Source: DATMER01 sp035556715 (GTDB lineage: Bacteria; Acidobacteriota; Thermoanaerobaculia; Multivoradales; UBA5704). Taken from it: a stretch of 64,000 nucleotides of DNA. Position 1 is the stretch's first letter, and each line of letters starts with the position of its first letter. This document shows, in pieces, positions 26,048 through 40,923 of the stretch. The notes under the pieces were generated by a model that saw only the letters and a program-made list of their open reading frames with translations, had not been told where the DNA came from and made no database searches. The position numbers and the translations under genes were made by a program. The stretch covers positions 62,001 through 126,000 of the forward strand of contig DATMER010000049.1 in assembly GCA_035556715.1 (NCBI GenBank). Reading direction: 5' to 3'.

Positions 26048-26358
26048 TCACTCCGGTACGAGGTCGTCTGGGTTTCGCCGGGCATCCCAGACCCGCAGAA
26101 TCCAGACCGTCTCCGGGTCAGTCCTGTAGATGATCCGGTGATGGCCGCAGGCCCAGTGCCGATACCGTCCCTGAGGGGCGAGCTCGCGGGCGACCGCTCC
26201 CAGTTCCGGAAAGCTCTCTGGAGGCGATCGACGGCGTGGAGGATGTCGGCGGCGAGCCGCCTCGCGGCTTCGGGATTCTTTTCGAAGAGGAAGGTGTGTG
26301 CAGCCTGGAGGTCCAGGTCGGCGAGCCGTGACCAGCGCACCCGGAGCTTACGGCTCAC
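26048..26358 (-). pseudogene. ParE/RelE-type toxin, frameshifted
   Basis: The N-terminal half (RKLRVRWSRLADLDLQAAHT, EAARRLAADILHAVDRLQ) and the C-terminal half (PELGAVARELAPQGRY, then ACGHHRIIYRTDPETVWILR, ending DDLVPE and a stop) together make a complete ParE/RelE toxin, but they lie in different frames. The shift is at about 26216-26222 (CTCCAGAGAGC), where one base appears to be missing. It follows the phd-like antitoxin with an 11-base overlap. The toxin is broken or there is a sequencing error; programmed frameshifting is possible but has no slippery site that I recognise. Confidence 0.75.
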
Positions 26359-26644
26359 CCGCAGCCCATCGCTTCAGTTTCGCTTCAATTTCGGAGTGCT
26401 CGACCCAGTTTCCCTGGGCGATGTCATGCTCGGCCGCGTCAACCGTACGCTGGAACTCCAGGCGCTCAGCGGATCGCTGCAGGTCTTCGAAAGCCTCGAT
26501 CGAGAGGACGACGGCAACGCCGCGCCCCTGCTCGGTGAGGACCACCGGACGGCCTGTCTCCTGCACTTGGTGAATGACCTCCGAAGTCTGCCGCTCAAGG
26601 TCGGAGATGGGGCGTAGATCCTGGCTTAGCTTCAAATGGGGCAT
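26348..26644 (-). CDS. Phd/YefM-type antitoxin
   Basis: A 98-residue protein. The N-terminal part (LRPISDLERQTSEVIHQVQE, TGRPVVLTEQGRGVAVVLS) is the Phd/YefM DNA-binding fold. The C-terminal helix (AAEHDIAQGNWVEHSEIEA) would bind the toxin. AGGAG lies seven bases before the ATG at 26644. It is divergent from truA (67 bases between starts) and overlaps the frameshifted toxin. If the toxin is dead, this is an orphan antitoxin. Confidence 0.88.
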   Translation of the reverse strand: MPHLKLSQDLRPISDLERQTSEVIHQVQETGRPVVLTEQGRGVAVVLSIEAFEDLQRSAERLEFQRTVDAAEHDIAQGNWVEHSEIEAKLKRWAAGEP

Positions 26645-26711
26645 TTTTCGACTCCTGCTGGTACGGATTGTATCCGACCCGTGGCAGGTTCCCCTCCTAT
26701 AATCCACCCCC

Positions 26712-27512
26712 ATGCCGACCTACCGACTGGACATGGAGTACGAGGGGACGCGCTATCACGGGTGGCAGGAGCAGAAGAACGCCCGCTCGGTGGCCGGGGA
26801 GCTGCGCAGGGCGGTAGAGGAGGCCGGCGGGGCGGTCAAGGAGATCGGCGGGTCGGGACGGACCGATGCCGGCGTCCATGCTCTCGCCCAGGTCGCCCAC
26901 CTGCGCCTGGGCAAGGCGGTCGATCCCAAGTCGTTCCGCCGCGCGGTCAACGACCTCCTCCCTCCGGACATCCACGTGCTCGGCATGGCGGCGGTGCCCA
27001 ACCAGTTCCATGCCCGGCACTCGGCGGTCTCCCGGTCCTACCTGTACCAGGTCTGTCGGCGGCGGACCGCGTTCGCCAAGCGGTGGGTCTGGTGGGTCAA
27101 GCGGCCTCTCGACACCAGCCGCATGGCCGAGGCCGCGTCGTCCCTGATCGGCCGGCACGACTTCCGCCTGTTCTGCGAGCGGCCGGCCGAGCAGCCGAGC
27201 ACGATCGTGGTCGTCGAAGGCATCCAGGTGGTGACCGAGGGCGCCCTGATCCTCGTCCGGCTGACGGCCTCGCACTTCCTCTGGAAGATGGTGCGCCGCG
27301 TGGTGGGGACCCTCGTCCAGGTCGGCGGCGGCGACCTCGACCGCTCCGCCTTTCTCTCCCTGCTCGCGGCCGAGGCTCCCCGCGGCAAGACGGGGCTCCC
27401 CGCCGAATGGACCGCGCCGCCTTCGGGGCTGTTCCTGGAGCGCGTCCTCTACCCCGGCGATCCTCCTCTCGGACCGGTCGCGCCCGTAACCCCGGTCTCC
27501 GAGGAGTGGTAG
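26712..27512 (+). CDS. truA: tRNA pseudouridine(38-40) synthase
   Basis: A 266-residue protein. Catalytic D52 sits in GSGRTDAGVHA. The other family blocks YEGTRYHGWQEQ, DFRLFCE and HFLWKMVRRVVGTLV are all present. It isomerises uridines 38-40 in the tRNA anticodon arm. Length is normal. It is followed 24 bases downstream by the YyaL-type gene on the same strand. Confidence 0.95.
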   Translation: MPTYRLDMEYEGTRYHGWQEQKNARSVAGELRRAVEEAGGAVKEIGGSGRTDAGVHALAQVAHLRLGKAVDPKSFRRAVNDLLPPDIHVLGMAAVPNQFHARHSAVSRSYLYQVCRRRTAFAKRWVWWVKRPLDTSRMAEAASSLIGRHDFRLFCERPAEQPSTIVVVEGIQVVTEGALILVRLTASHFLWKMVRRVVGTLVQVGGGDLDRSAFLSLLAAEAPRGKTGLPAEWTAPPSGLFLERVLYPGDPPLGPVAPVTPVSEEW

Positions 27513-27536
27513 GGTAGGGACGGGGAGGGAATCACC

Positions 27537-29797
<2,261 letters not shown>

Positions 29798-29798
<1 letters not shown>

Positions 29799-29972
29799 GA
29801 CCTCACCCCCTGTCCCCCTCTCCCATCTCCCAACCCACCCATCCCCGGGAGAGGGGGAACGTAGCTGGGGCCACCGTGCCTGAGCGTGAGGCAAGACTGC
29901 CTCAGTCACGTTCCCCCTCTCCCGGCGGGGGCATGGGCGGGAGATGGGAGAGGGGGACAGGGGGTGAGGTCC
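29798..29972. repeat. 175-bp cruciform-like inverted repeat
   Basis: The left arm 29798-29831 and right arm 29939-29972 are perfect 34-base inverted repeats. Inside them a second pair (CCGGGAGAGGGGGAACGT with ACGTTCCCCCTCTCCCGG) and a tip hairpin (TGAGGCA...TGCCTCA) continue the pairing, so almost the whole element folds on itself. The left end abuts the stop of the YyaL gene. It may serve as a bidirectional terminator or be a MITE/REP-type element. It carries no gene. Confidence 0.85.
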
Positions 29973-30070
29973 CCCCTCTGATACACTCTCCCCTCAGAGG
30001 CAACAACCACCTGCGTTCGCCGTAGTTTGTAGGGCAATAGAGTCGGGGCTACTCTCAGGGAAACCACCGG

Positions 30071-33000
30071 TTGATAGGCAGCGTCGTCTCTCACTATCGG
30101 GTCCTCGAGCGCCTGGGCGGCGTAGATGACCTCTACAAGGCCCAGGATCTCCAGCGCGAGCGTCTCGTCGCCCTGCAGCTCCTGCCGGGCGGCGCAGCCG
30201 CCGAGAGCGAAGCTGCGCGCGAGCGCTTTGCCCGCGAGTCGTCCCGCGCGTCGTCCATCGGCGACCCGCATATCGGGTCGGTCTACGAGGTGGGGGAGAC
30301 CGGCGACGGACGCACGTTCCTGGCCATGGCCCTGGACGAGGGGGAGCCGCTGTCCGACCGGCTGGCGCGCGGACCCCTGGCCCTGAACCAGGCCGTGGAC
30401 ATGGGGAGCCAGATCGCGGCCGGGCTCGCCAGCGCCCATGCCGAGGGGATCGTCCACGGCGCGCTCGATCCGTCCCAGGTGCTGGTCAGCGCCGAGGGCG
30501 CGGTCAAGGTCGTGGGCTTCGGCGGGGACGCGCTGTCGGGCGCGACCGAGCGCGCCCGCGCCTATCTCGCGCCCGAGCGCCTCCGCGGCTCGCCGGCCGA
30601 CTCCCGGGGGGATGTCTGGTCGCTCGGCGTGCTCCTCTACGAGATGATCGCGGGCCGCCACCCCTTCCCCGGGCCGGACGCGATTCTTGGCGAGCCCGAG
30701 CCGCTGGGCCGGTGGCGCCCGGGCATCCCGGCCGGGCTCGAAAAGGCCGTGGCCCGCGCCCTGTCGAAGAGGCCCGAGGACCGCTACGCCCGGGCCGGCG
30801 AGATGCGCGCCGAGCTGCAGGCGGTCGAGGACACGGGGGCTCTCGCCAAGGCGGGCGCCACCGTGCTGTCCATGCCCAGCAGGCCGCAGGCCACCGCTCC
30901 GCCGTCGGATCTGCCTCCGAAGCCTCCTCGATCTGCTGCCTCCCCGGCCGGCGGCATGATAGGCCGAGCCATTGCGCACTACGTGGTGCGCGAGCACATC
31001 GGCGGCGGCGGCATGGGCGTGGTCTACAAGGCCGAGGACACGCGGCTGGAGCGGATCGTCGCGCTCAAGTTCCTGCCGCCCGAGCTGACCCGCGACCCCG
31101 TGGCCAAGGCGCGCTTCCTCCAGGAGGCCCGCGCCGCCTCGGCGCTGGAGCACCCCAACATCTGCACGATCCACGAGGTGGACGAGACCGACGACGGCCA
31201 GCTCTATCTCGCCATGCCCGCCTACGACGGCGAGACCCTGAAGAAGAAGATCGAGCGCGGTCCTCTCCCCCTGGAGGAGGCCATCGACTTCGCCATCCAG
31301 GTCGGCCAGGGTCTCGCCAAGGCGCACCGCCAGGGGATCGTCCACCGCGACATCAAGCCGGCGAACCTGATCGTCACCGGCGACGGCATCGTCAAGATCC
31401 TGGACTTCGGCCTCGCCAAGCTGGCCGGCGCCGCCGGGCTGACCCGGGCCGGCTTCTGCCTCGGAACTCCTTCCTACATGTCTCCCGAGCAGGCGCGGGG
31501 CGAGGTCGACCACCGTACCGACCTCTGGTCGCTCGGAGTGGTCCTCTACGAGATGGTCACCGGCCGGGCGCCGTTCCGGGCCGACACGGACCAGGGGATC
31601 ATCTACGCCCTGCTCACCGAGGAGCCCGAGCCGGTGCGCAAGCTCCGCCCCGAGACGCCGCCCGACCTGGAACGGATCCTCAAGGGGATGCTCGCCAAGG
31701 ACCCCGGCGACCGCTACCCGAACCTGGACGCGGCCATCGCCGAGCTGCGCGCGCTCTCGGGCATCACGAGCACGCTGTCGCGCATGTCGCTGCGCGTGCC
31801 GGTCGTGCGGCGGCCCTGGTGGCGGGCCCCTGCCATCGCCGCGGCGGTGGCGGTCCTGCTGATCGCGGCCTTCTTCCTGGTGCGCTTCCTGGCGAGGGAG
31901 ACCGGCTGGCTCGGTACCCTCGGCAGCGGGAGCCGGCCGCTGCAGCGGACCAACGACTCCCTCACCGACCTGGAGGGGCGGGAGAGCCATCCAGCCCTGG
32001 CGCCGGACGGCAGCTTCTTCCTCTACGCCAAGGAGGCGGGGGGCGACCTCGACATCTTCTGGCAGCGGGTCGGCGGCGGCAACCCGCGCAACCTCACCGA
32101 GGACTCGACCTTCGACGACGGCCAGCCGGCGGTCTCGCCCGACGGCCAGCGGGTCGCCTTCCGCTCCGAGCGCGAGGGCGGCGGCCTGTTCCTCATGGGC
32201 GCGACGGGGGAGTCGGTCGTGCGCCTGACCCAGGAGGGGCACGACCCGGCGTGGTCCCCGGACGGGCAGTGGATCGTCTATGCCACCGAGGGGATCACGG
32301 ACCCGCGCCGCCGGTCGGTCCAGAGCGAGCTCTGGCGGGTCCGCCTGGCGGACAGCACCCGCGAGCGCATCCCGGTCGAGGCGGACGCGGTGCAGCCGAG
32401 CTGGTCGCCGAACGGCCGGCGGATCGCCTACTGGGGCCTGCGCCCGGGCACGGGCACGCGGGTCGTCTGGACCGTTCCGGTCGAGGGCGGCGAGCCGGTG
32501 GCCGTGACCGACGGCCGCGCCATCGACTGGAACCCGGTCTGGTCCCCGGACGGGGAGCACCTCTACTTCGTCAGCGACCGCAGCCGGAGCATGACGCTCT
32601 GGCGGGTGCGCATCGACCAGCGGTCGGGCAAGGTGCAGGGCGAGCCCGAGGACCTCACCACGCCCGCCGCGTGGAGCGGGTTCCTGAGCATCTCCCGCGA
32701 CGGCAAGCAGATCGCCTACGCCACCCGCGACGGCAAGGCGAACCTGGAGCGCACCGCCTTCGATCCGGCGACGGGGCGGACGTCCGGGATCCTGGAGCCG
32801 GTGACGCAGGGCTCCCGCATCGTCCGCTTCGCCGACGTCTCGCCCGACGGCCGCTGGATCGTCTACGATACCGCCCTGCCGCAGGAGGACCTGCACGTGG
32901 TCGGCGCCGACGGCCAGCAGGGGAGGCAGCTCACCGACGACCCCGAGCGCGACCGGGTCCCCCGCTGGTCGCCGGACAGCGAGCGCATCCTCTTCTACTC

Positions 33001-33577
33001 GGACCGCGGGGGCGGGGGCTACCAGGTCTGGTCGGTGCGCGCCGACGGCGGCGACCGGCGGCAGATGACCGCCGTCCAGGGGAGCGCGGTCCTCGATGCC
33101 CTCTGGTCGCCGGACGGGGGCCGCCTGCTGGTCATGACGGAGCACGGGCCGTCGCTGATCGACCTCTCCCAGCCGCTGGGGCAGCGCCGCGCGCAGCCGC
33201 TCGCCAACGCGCAGCAGGGCGGCGAGAGCTTCACCCCCAACGACTGGAGCTCCGACGGGAAGTGGCTCGCGGGCGAGGTCCAGACCCCGACGTCGAGGCT
33301 CGGGATCGCGCGCTACTCGTTCGAGACCGGCCGCTACGAGGGGCTGACCGAAAGCGGCATCCTGCCGGTCTGGCTGAGCGACGGCCGGCTGCTCTACGTC
33401 GACGAAGGCAAGGTGTTCCTGCTCGATCCCCAGACCCGCGCCACCCGCGAGATCCTGGCGCCTCCGCCCAACACGAACTCGGCCTTCCGGATCGTCGAGG
33501 CGGCTCCCGACGGCAGCGCGCTCTTCCTCGTCCGCGCCAGTGACGAGGGGGACATCAAGCTGCTGCGGATGCAGTGA
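30071..33577 (+). CDS. Ser/Thr kinase: pseudokinase, kinase, membrane helix, WD40-like propeller
   Basis: A 1168-residue protein from a TTG start, with AGGGA upstream. Residues 1-260 are a kinase fold without catalytic residues: no Gly loop, the VAIK Lys replaced (VALQLL), HRD replaced (VHGALDPSQ) and DFG replaced (VGFGGD). Residues about 300-565 are an intact kinase (GGGGMGVVYKAED, VALKFL, VHRDIKPAN, LDFGLAK, GTPSYMSPEQ). A membrane helix follows at about 592-612 (AIAAAVAVLLIAAFFLVRFL). The rest is an extracytoplasmic propeller of PD40/TolB repeats (SPDGQRVAF, WSPDGQWIVY). It is the first of three such kinases, each followed by a small putative precursor gene. Confidence 0.92.
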   Translation: MIGSVVSHYRVLERLGGVDDLYKAQDLQRERLVALQLLPGGAAAESEAARERFARESSRASSIGDPHIGSVYEVGETGDGRTFLAMALDEGEPLSDRLARGPLALNQAVDMGSQIAAGLASAHAEGIVHGALDPSQVLVSAEGAVKVVGFGGDALSGATERARAYLAPERLRGSPADSRGDVWSLGVLLYEMIAGRHPFPGPDAILGEPEPLGRWRPGIPAGLEKAVARALSKRPEDRYARAGEMRAELQAVEDTGALAKAGATVLSMPSRPQATAPPSDLPPKPPRSAASPAGGMIGRAIAHYVVREHIGGGGMGVVYKAEDTRLERIVALKFLPPELTRDPVAKARFLQEARAASALEHPNICTIHEVDETDDGQLYLAMPAYDGETLKKKIERGPLPLEEAIDFAIQVGQGLAKAHRQGIVHRDIKPANLIVTGDGIVKILDFGLAKLAGAAGLTRAGFCLGTPSYMSPEQARGEVDHRTDLWSLGVVLYEMVTGRAPFRADTDQGIIYALLTEEPEPVRKLRPETPPDLERILKGMLAKDPGDRYPNLDAAIAELRALSGITSTLSRMSLRVPVVRRPWWRAPAIAAAVAVLLIAAFFLVRFLARETGWLGTLGSGSRPLQRTNDSLTDLEGRESHPALAPDGSFFLYAKEAGGDLDIFWQRVGGGNPRNLTEDSTFDDGQPAVSPDGQRVAFRSEREGGGLFLMGATGESVVRLTQEGHDPAWSPDGQWIVYATEGITDPRRRSVQSELWRVRLADSTRERIPVEADAVQPSWSPNGRRIAYWGLRPGTGTRVVWTVPVEGGEPVAVTDGRAIDWNPVWSPDGEHLYFVSDRSRSMTLWRVRIDQRSGKVQGEPEDLTTPAAWSGFLSISRDGKQIAYATRDGKANLERTAFDPATGRTSGILEPVTQGSRIVRFADVSPDGRWIVYDTALPQEDLHVVGADGQQGRQLTDDPERDRVPRWSPDSERILFYSDRGGGGYQVWSVRADGGDRRQMTAVQGSAVLDALWSPDGGRLLVMTEHGPSLIDLSQPLGQRRAQPLANAQQGGESFTPNDWSSDGKWLAGEVQTPTSRLGIARYSFETGRYEGLTESGILPVWLSDGRLLYVDEGKVFLLDPQTRATREILAPPPNTNSAFRIVEAAPDGSALFLVRASDEGDIKLLRMQ

Positions 33578-33654
33578 CTGGCGGGGAGAGCAGGATTTTT
33601 CCGTATTCAGAAGCGTCGGTAACCATGAAAGCTCGATTTGGAGGAGGTGAGAGG

Positions 33655-34242
33655 ATGGCATTCAAAATCAGGGATCTGATGATCCAGGTGGTCTCAGGGC
33701 AGGATGGTGGCGGAGATCCCGAGTGCTCGTGCGGCCCCGCGTCCATGCGCGACGACGACCCGGGTATGGCGGCCCGGCCCGAGCCGTGCACGTGCGGCCC
33801 CGCGAGCCGCATCGAGCCGATGGCCGCAACGCCCTGCTCGTGCGGGCCGGAAACCATGTGGCCGAGGCCCGCCAAGGACTACGAACCTCGCTGCACCTGC
33901 GGCGTCGCCACCATGGGCTTCGAAGACCCGGCGCCCGGCCTGACGACCATCACCACCGTCACCACGGTGACCACGGTCACCACGCTGGTGCAGGGCGGCG
34001 GACGGCCCAAGGACCTCAAGGCCCTGAAAGAGGAGCTCCGGCGTCTCCTGGAGGAGCTGGAGAGGCGCGAGCGCTCGCACGCGCAGGAGCCCGCCGGCCT
34101 GCCGAAGACCGTTGAGGAGGCCGACGACCTCGAGCGGCGTCTCCAGGGTGCCATCAAGGAGCTGCGCGACCACAAGGAGACCCTGAAGAAGCCCGATGCC
34201 CCCGCGCCCGGGCAGCAGAAGGGACGCAAAGGCCGGAAGTAA
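33655..34242 (+). CDS. Putative RiPP precursor with CxCG repeats and Thr-rich stretch
   Basis: A 195-residue protein that is not a known family. It starts MAFKIRDLMIQV, like the small proteins at 37037 and 40924. Its centre holds four CxCG units at 24-27, 45-48, 61-64 and 80-83 (CSCGPAS, CTCGPAS, CSCGPET, CTCGVAT). A stretch of TTx triplets follows (about 97-112), then a charged helical region (LKALKEELRRLLEELERRER) and a basic tail. GGAGG lies upstream of the ATG at 33655. Cys with neighbouring Ser/Thr suits thioether formation by the LanC-type enzyme downstream. Precursor status is inferred from the shared ends and context. Confidence 0.7.
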   Translation: MAFKIRDLMIQVVSGQDGGGDPECSCGPASMRDDDPGMAARPEPCTCGPASRIEPMAATPCSCGPETMWPRPAKDYEPRCTCGVATMGFEDPAPGLTTITTVTTVTTVTTLVQGGGRPKDLKALKEELRRLLEELERRERSHAQEPAGLPKTVEEADDLERRLQGAIKELRDHKETLKKPDAPAPGQQKGRKGRK

Positions 34243-34306
34243 CGCAGCTCAAGCTTGCCGGGGCTTCTGGTAGACTGTCGGTCGAAAGAAGCCCCAGCCA
34301 GCCGTC

Positions 34307-36973
34307 ATGCATGAGCCTGATGACGAGGCGGGAGCGACCGAGCTGGCCATCCCGGTCCCGGTCCGCCCCGCCCGCTCCGACCCCACCCCCGCCGACGATC
34401 CCCTGATCGGCCGCGAGGTCGATCACTACCGCATCCTGGGGCACGTCGGCATCGGCGGCATGGGAGTCGTCTACAAGGCCGAGGACAGCCGCCTCCAGCG
34501 CACCGTCGCCCTGAAGTTCCTGCCGCCCGCCCTGACCCGGGACCCGGTGGCCAAGGCGCGCTTCCTCCAGGAGGCCCGCACGGCCTCCGCCCTCGATCAC
34601 CCCAACATCTGCACCGTCTACGACGTCGGCGAGCTGGACGACGACCGGCTCTACCTGGCCATGCCGGCCTACGACGGCGAGACCGTCAAGAGGAAGATCG
34701 AGCGCGGGGGGCCGCTGCCCGTCGAGGAGGCGGTCGATATTGCAAAGCAGGCGGCCCTGGGGCTCGCCAAGGCGCACCGGCAGGGGATCGTCCACCGCGA
34801 CGTCAAGCCCGCGAACCTGATGGTGACCCGCGACGGCATCGTCAAGATCCTCGACTTCGGCCTTGCCAAGCTGGCCGGCTCCGCGGGGCTGACCCGGACC
34901 GGCTTCTGCGTCGGCACCCCGACCTACATGTCGCCCGAGCAGGCGCGGGGGGAGGTCGACCACCGCACCGACCTCTGGTCGCTCGGCGTGGTCCTCTACG
35001 AGATGCTGACTGGAAGGGTGCCGTTCCACGCCGAGAGCGACCCGGGGATCGTGCACGCCGTTCTCCACGACGAGCCGGCGCCGCTGCGCCGCTGGCGGCC
35101 GGACGCCCCGCCGGAGTTGCAGAGGATCGTCGCCGGCCTGCTCAAGAAGAGCCTGCCCGACCGCTACCCGACGGCCGAGAACGTGCTCGCGGACCTGCGC
35201 GCCCTGGGCGGCCCGCCCACGAGCGGCCGGCCGTCCACCGCGCCGCGGCGCCGCCTGCCCGCCGTCCTTGCGGCCCTTGCCGTCCTTGCGGTTCTTTCTC
35301 TTCTCTGGTCTCTTCTCTGGCTGCGCTCCCGCGATACCTCTCCTCCAGCTCTCGGTCCCGTGACGCGTCTCACCTGGCAGGAGGGGAGTGAACGTCAGCC
35401 GGCTCTCGCTCCGGCCGGGGACTTCCTGGTCTACGTCAAGCGGTTGGGAGGCGACACCGACCTCTTCTGGGAGCTGGTCCACGGGGACAACCCGCGGAAC
35501 TTGACCGAGGACTCGCCCGTGGACGAGTCGGACCCCGCGGTCTCTCCGGACGGCCGGTACATCGCCTTCCGCTCCGAGCGCGACGGCGGCGGCCTCTTCA
35601 TCATGGGGGCGACCGGCGAATCGGTGCGCCGGCTGACCGGCTTCGGGTACAACCCGGCGTGGTCCCCGGACGGCAGGGAGATCGTCTTTGCCCGGCAGGA
35701 AGGCTCCGACCCGGCCCAGCGCTTCGACGTCAGCAAGCTGTGGCGGATCCCCGCCGAGGGCGGCGAGCCGCGGCTCCTGGTCGGCGAGGACGCCACGCAG
35801 CCGGCCTGGTCTCCCCAGGGTCTCAGGATCGCCTACTGGAGCTTCTCCGCCGATACCGGTCAGCGATCCATCTGGACCGTCCTGCGCGACGGCAGCGATC
35901 CCGTGCAGGCCGTGGCCAATACCCATCTCAACTGGAATCCGGTCTGGTCGCCCGACGGGCGGTATCTGTACTTCCTGAGCGATCGGAACGGCAGCCGCAA
36001 TGTCTGGCGGGTACGGATCGACGAGGCATCGGGCCGGCCGCTCAGCGAGCCGCGGCCGGTCCGTGCCCCCTCCGAATCGATCGTCAGCTTCAGCACCGGC
36101 CGCGAAAAGATCATCTATGCGACCCTGGAAGGCCGCACCAACGTCGAGCGCATCGGCTTCGACCCGGAGAAGGGAGTGGTCGTGGGGACACTCGCCCCGG
36201 TGACCCGCGGCTCCTGGGCGATCCGCTCGGCCCACGTCTCTCCCGACGGGCAGTGGGTGGTGTTCGATACCTCAGCTCCCCAGGAGGACCTTTTCCTGGT
36301 GCGCAGCGATGGGAGCGGCCAGCGGCAGCTCACGGACGATGCGCACAAGGACCGGACGCCGAGGTGGTTCCCGGACGGCAGCTCGCTCGTCTTCTACTCG
36401 AACCGCAGCGGCAAGTACGAGGCCTGGAAGATCCGGGTGGACGGCAGCGGGCTCGAGCCGCTTACCCGCACCGACGAGCCGATCTACAACCCGGTCCCTT
36501 CCCCGGACGGCCGCTGGCTCGCCGTGAGCCACGGGTTCGCGGGGAGCGCCCTGGTCGACCTTCGCGAGCCGCTGGAGCGCCGGCAGCCGAGGCGCCTGGA
36601 CCTGGCGGGCTCGAACGACGGCTTCGCCGCGGAGGCGTGGTCCGCGGACGGCCGCTGGCTGGCCGGCTACCCCTCGGACGTGAACGGCATCTCCATCTAC
36701 TCCTTCGACACCGGCCGGCGTCTGAAGCTGACCGATGGCGGCACCGGCGTTGCCTGGCTGCATCAAAGCCGGCGCCTCGTCTATCTGGACCGGGGACGGC
36801 TCTTCCTGCTCGCCCTGCCGTTGCGGACGTCTCGCGAGCTGCTCGCCACGTCCGAGAGCTCCGAGCTCAAGTGGGTGAGCGTAAGTGCGGACGACCGCTT
36901 TCTGTTCCTCGTCCGGCATCAGGATGAGGGGGATGTGTGGCTGCTGACGTTGGAGCAGCAAGGGGACCGTTGA
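34307..36973 (+). CDS. Ser/Thr kinase with WD40-like propeller
   Basis: An 888-residue protein with a single intact kinase domain at about 35-300 (GIGGMGVVYKAED, VALKFLP, VHRDVKPANLMV, LDFGLAK, GTPTYMSPEQ). A membrane helix lies at about 311-328 (LPAVLAALAVLAVLSLLWSL). The extracytoplasmic part is a PD40/TolB-type propeller (WSPDGREIVF, SPDGRYLYFLSDRNG). The kinase domain is very close to the catalytic domains of the flanking kinases, so the three arose by duplication. Unlike them it has no pseudokinase in front. Confidence 0.93.
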   Translation: MHEPDDEAGATELAIPVPVRPARSDPTPADDPLIGREVDHYRILGHVGIGGMGVVYKAEDSRLQRTVALKFLPPALTRDPVAKARFLQEARTASALDHPNICTVYDVGELDDDRLYLAMPAYDGETVKRKIERGGPLPVEEAVDIAKQAALGLAKAHRQGIVHRDVKPANLMVTRDGIVKILDFGLAKLAGSAGLTRTGFCVGTPTYMSPEQARGEVDHRTDLWSLGVVLYEMLTGRVPFHAESDPGIVHAVLHDEPAPLRRWRPDAPPELQRIVAGLLKKSLPDRYPTAENVLADLRALGGPPTSGRPSTAPRRRLPAVLAALAVLAVLSLLWSLLWLRSRDTSPPALGPVTRLTWQEGSERQPALAPAGDFLVYVKRLGGDTDLFWELVHGDNPRNLTEDSPVDESDPAVSPDGRYIAFRSERDGGGLFIMGATGESVRRLTGFGYNPAWSPDGREIVFARQEGSDPAQRFDVSKLWRIPAEGGEPRLLVGEDATQPAWSPQGLRIAYWSFSADTGQRSIWTVLRDGSDPVQAVANTHLNWNPVWSPDGRYLYFLSDRNGSRNVWRVRIDEASGRPLSEPRPVRAPSESIVSFSTGREKIIYATLEGRTNVERIGFDPEKGVVVGTLAPVTRGSWAIRSAHVSPDGQWVVFDTSAPQEDLFLVRSDGSGQRQLTDDAHKDRTPRWFPDGSSLVFYSNRSGKYEAWKIRVDGSGLEPLTRTDEPIYNPVPSPDGRWLAVSHGFAGSALVDLREPLERRQPRRLDLAGSNDGFAAEAWSADGRWLAGYPSDVNGISIYSFDTGRRLKLTDGGTGVAWLHQSRRLVYLDRGRLFLLALPLRTSRELLATSESSELKWVSVSADDRFLFLVRHQDEGDVWLLTLEQQGDR

Positions 36974-37036
36974 GTTAAGCTTCTGCCGGCACTGCGAAGA
37001 GGTTCCACGGCTCCGGGACGCACCCGAGGAGGAGAT

Positions 37037-37300
37037 ATGGATTTCCGGTTTGACGACATCACCATCCATCTGATGCCTGCGGACGACAAAGAGAAGGACA
37101 AGGACAAGAAGGGCGAGAAAGAGAAGAATCCCCGCCCGGTCCAGCCGCTGCGCCCGGCAGACGACGGCGATCCCGTGCACGGCTGCACCCGGATCAGTGG
37201 ATCCACCGAGAAGAAACAAACGAAGGCTGGCGACACCGCTCAGACCCTCGCCTTCCTCCGGGCGCAGCTCCGGGAGACGCTCTCCCCTCCGCCCCTGTGA
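37037..37300 (+). CDS. Putative RiPP precursor, Lys-rich
   Basis: An 87-residue protein. The N-terminus MDFRFDDITIHL parallels that of the proteins at 33655 and 40924. A Lys/Asp-rich middle leads to a Thr/Ser/Cys region (GCTRISGSTEKKQTKAGDT, C50). The C-terminal helix LAFLRAQLRETLSPPPL matches LPELRHQLRQTLSGVPP in the protein at 40924. GAGGAGGAGAT lies upstream of the ATG. It sits between two kinase-propeller genes. I recognise no family; precursor status is inferred from these shared ends. Confidence 0.65.
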   Translation: MDFRFDDITIHLMPADDKEKDKDKKGEKEKNPRPVQPLRPADDGDPVHGCTRISGSTEKKQTKAGDTAQTLAFLRAQLRETLSPPPL

Positions 37301-37355
37301 GCCCCGGTCGGGGGGTGGTAGACTCCCGGCTCGCAGTGAGCCTTCGAGTCAAGTC

Positions 37356-40874
<3,519 letters not shown>

Positions 40875-40923
40875 AGGTATAGTCCGGGTGAACCTGCTCC
40901 CGTCTGTCAAAGGAGGTGGAACC

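Noticed and set aside
29906..33661. Minus-strand open frame of about 1250 codons
   Set aside because: It is antisense to a clear Ser/Thr kinase with conserved motifs; its product is low-complexity and Arg/Gly/Pro-rich.
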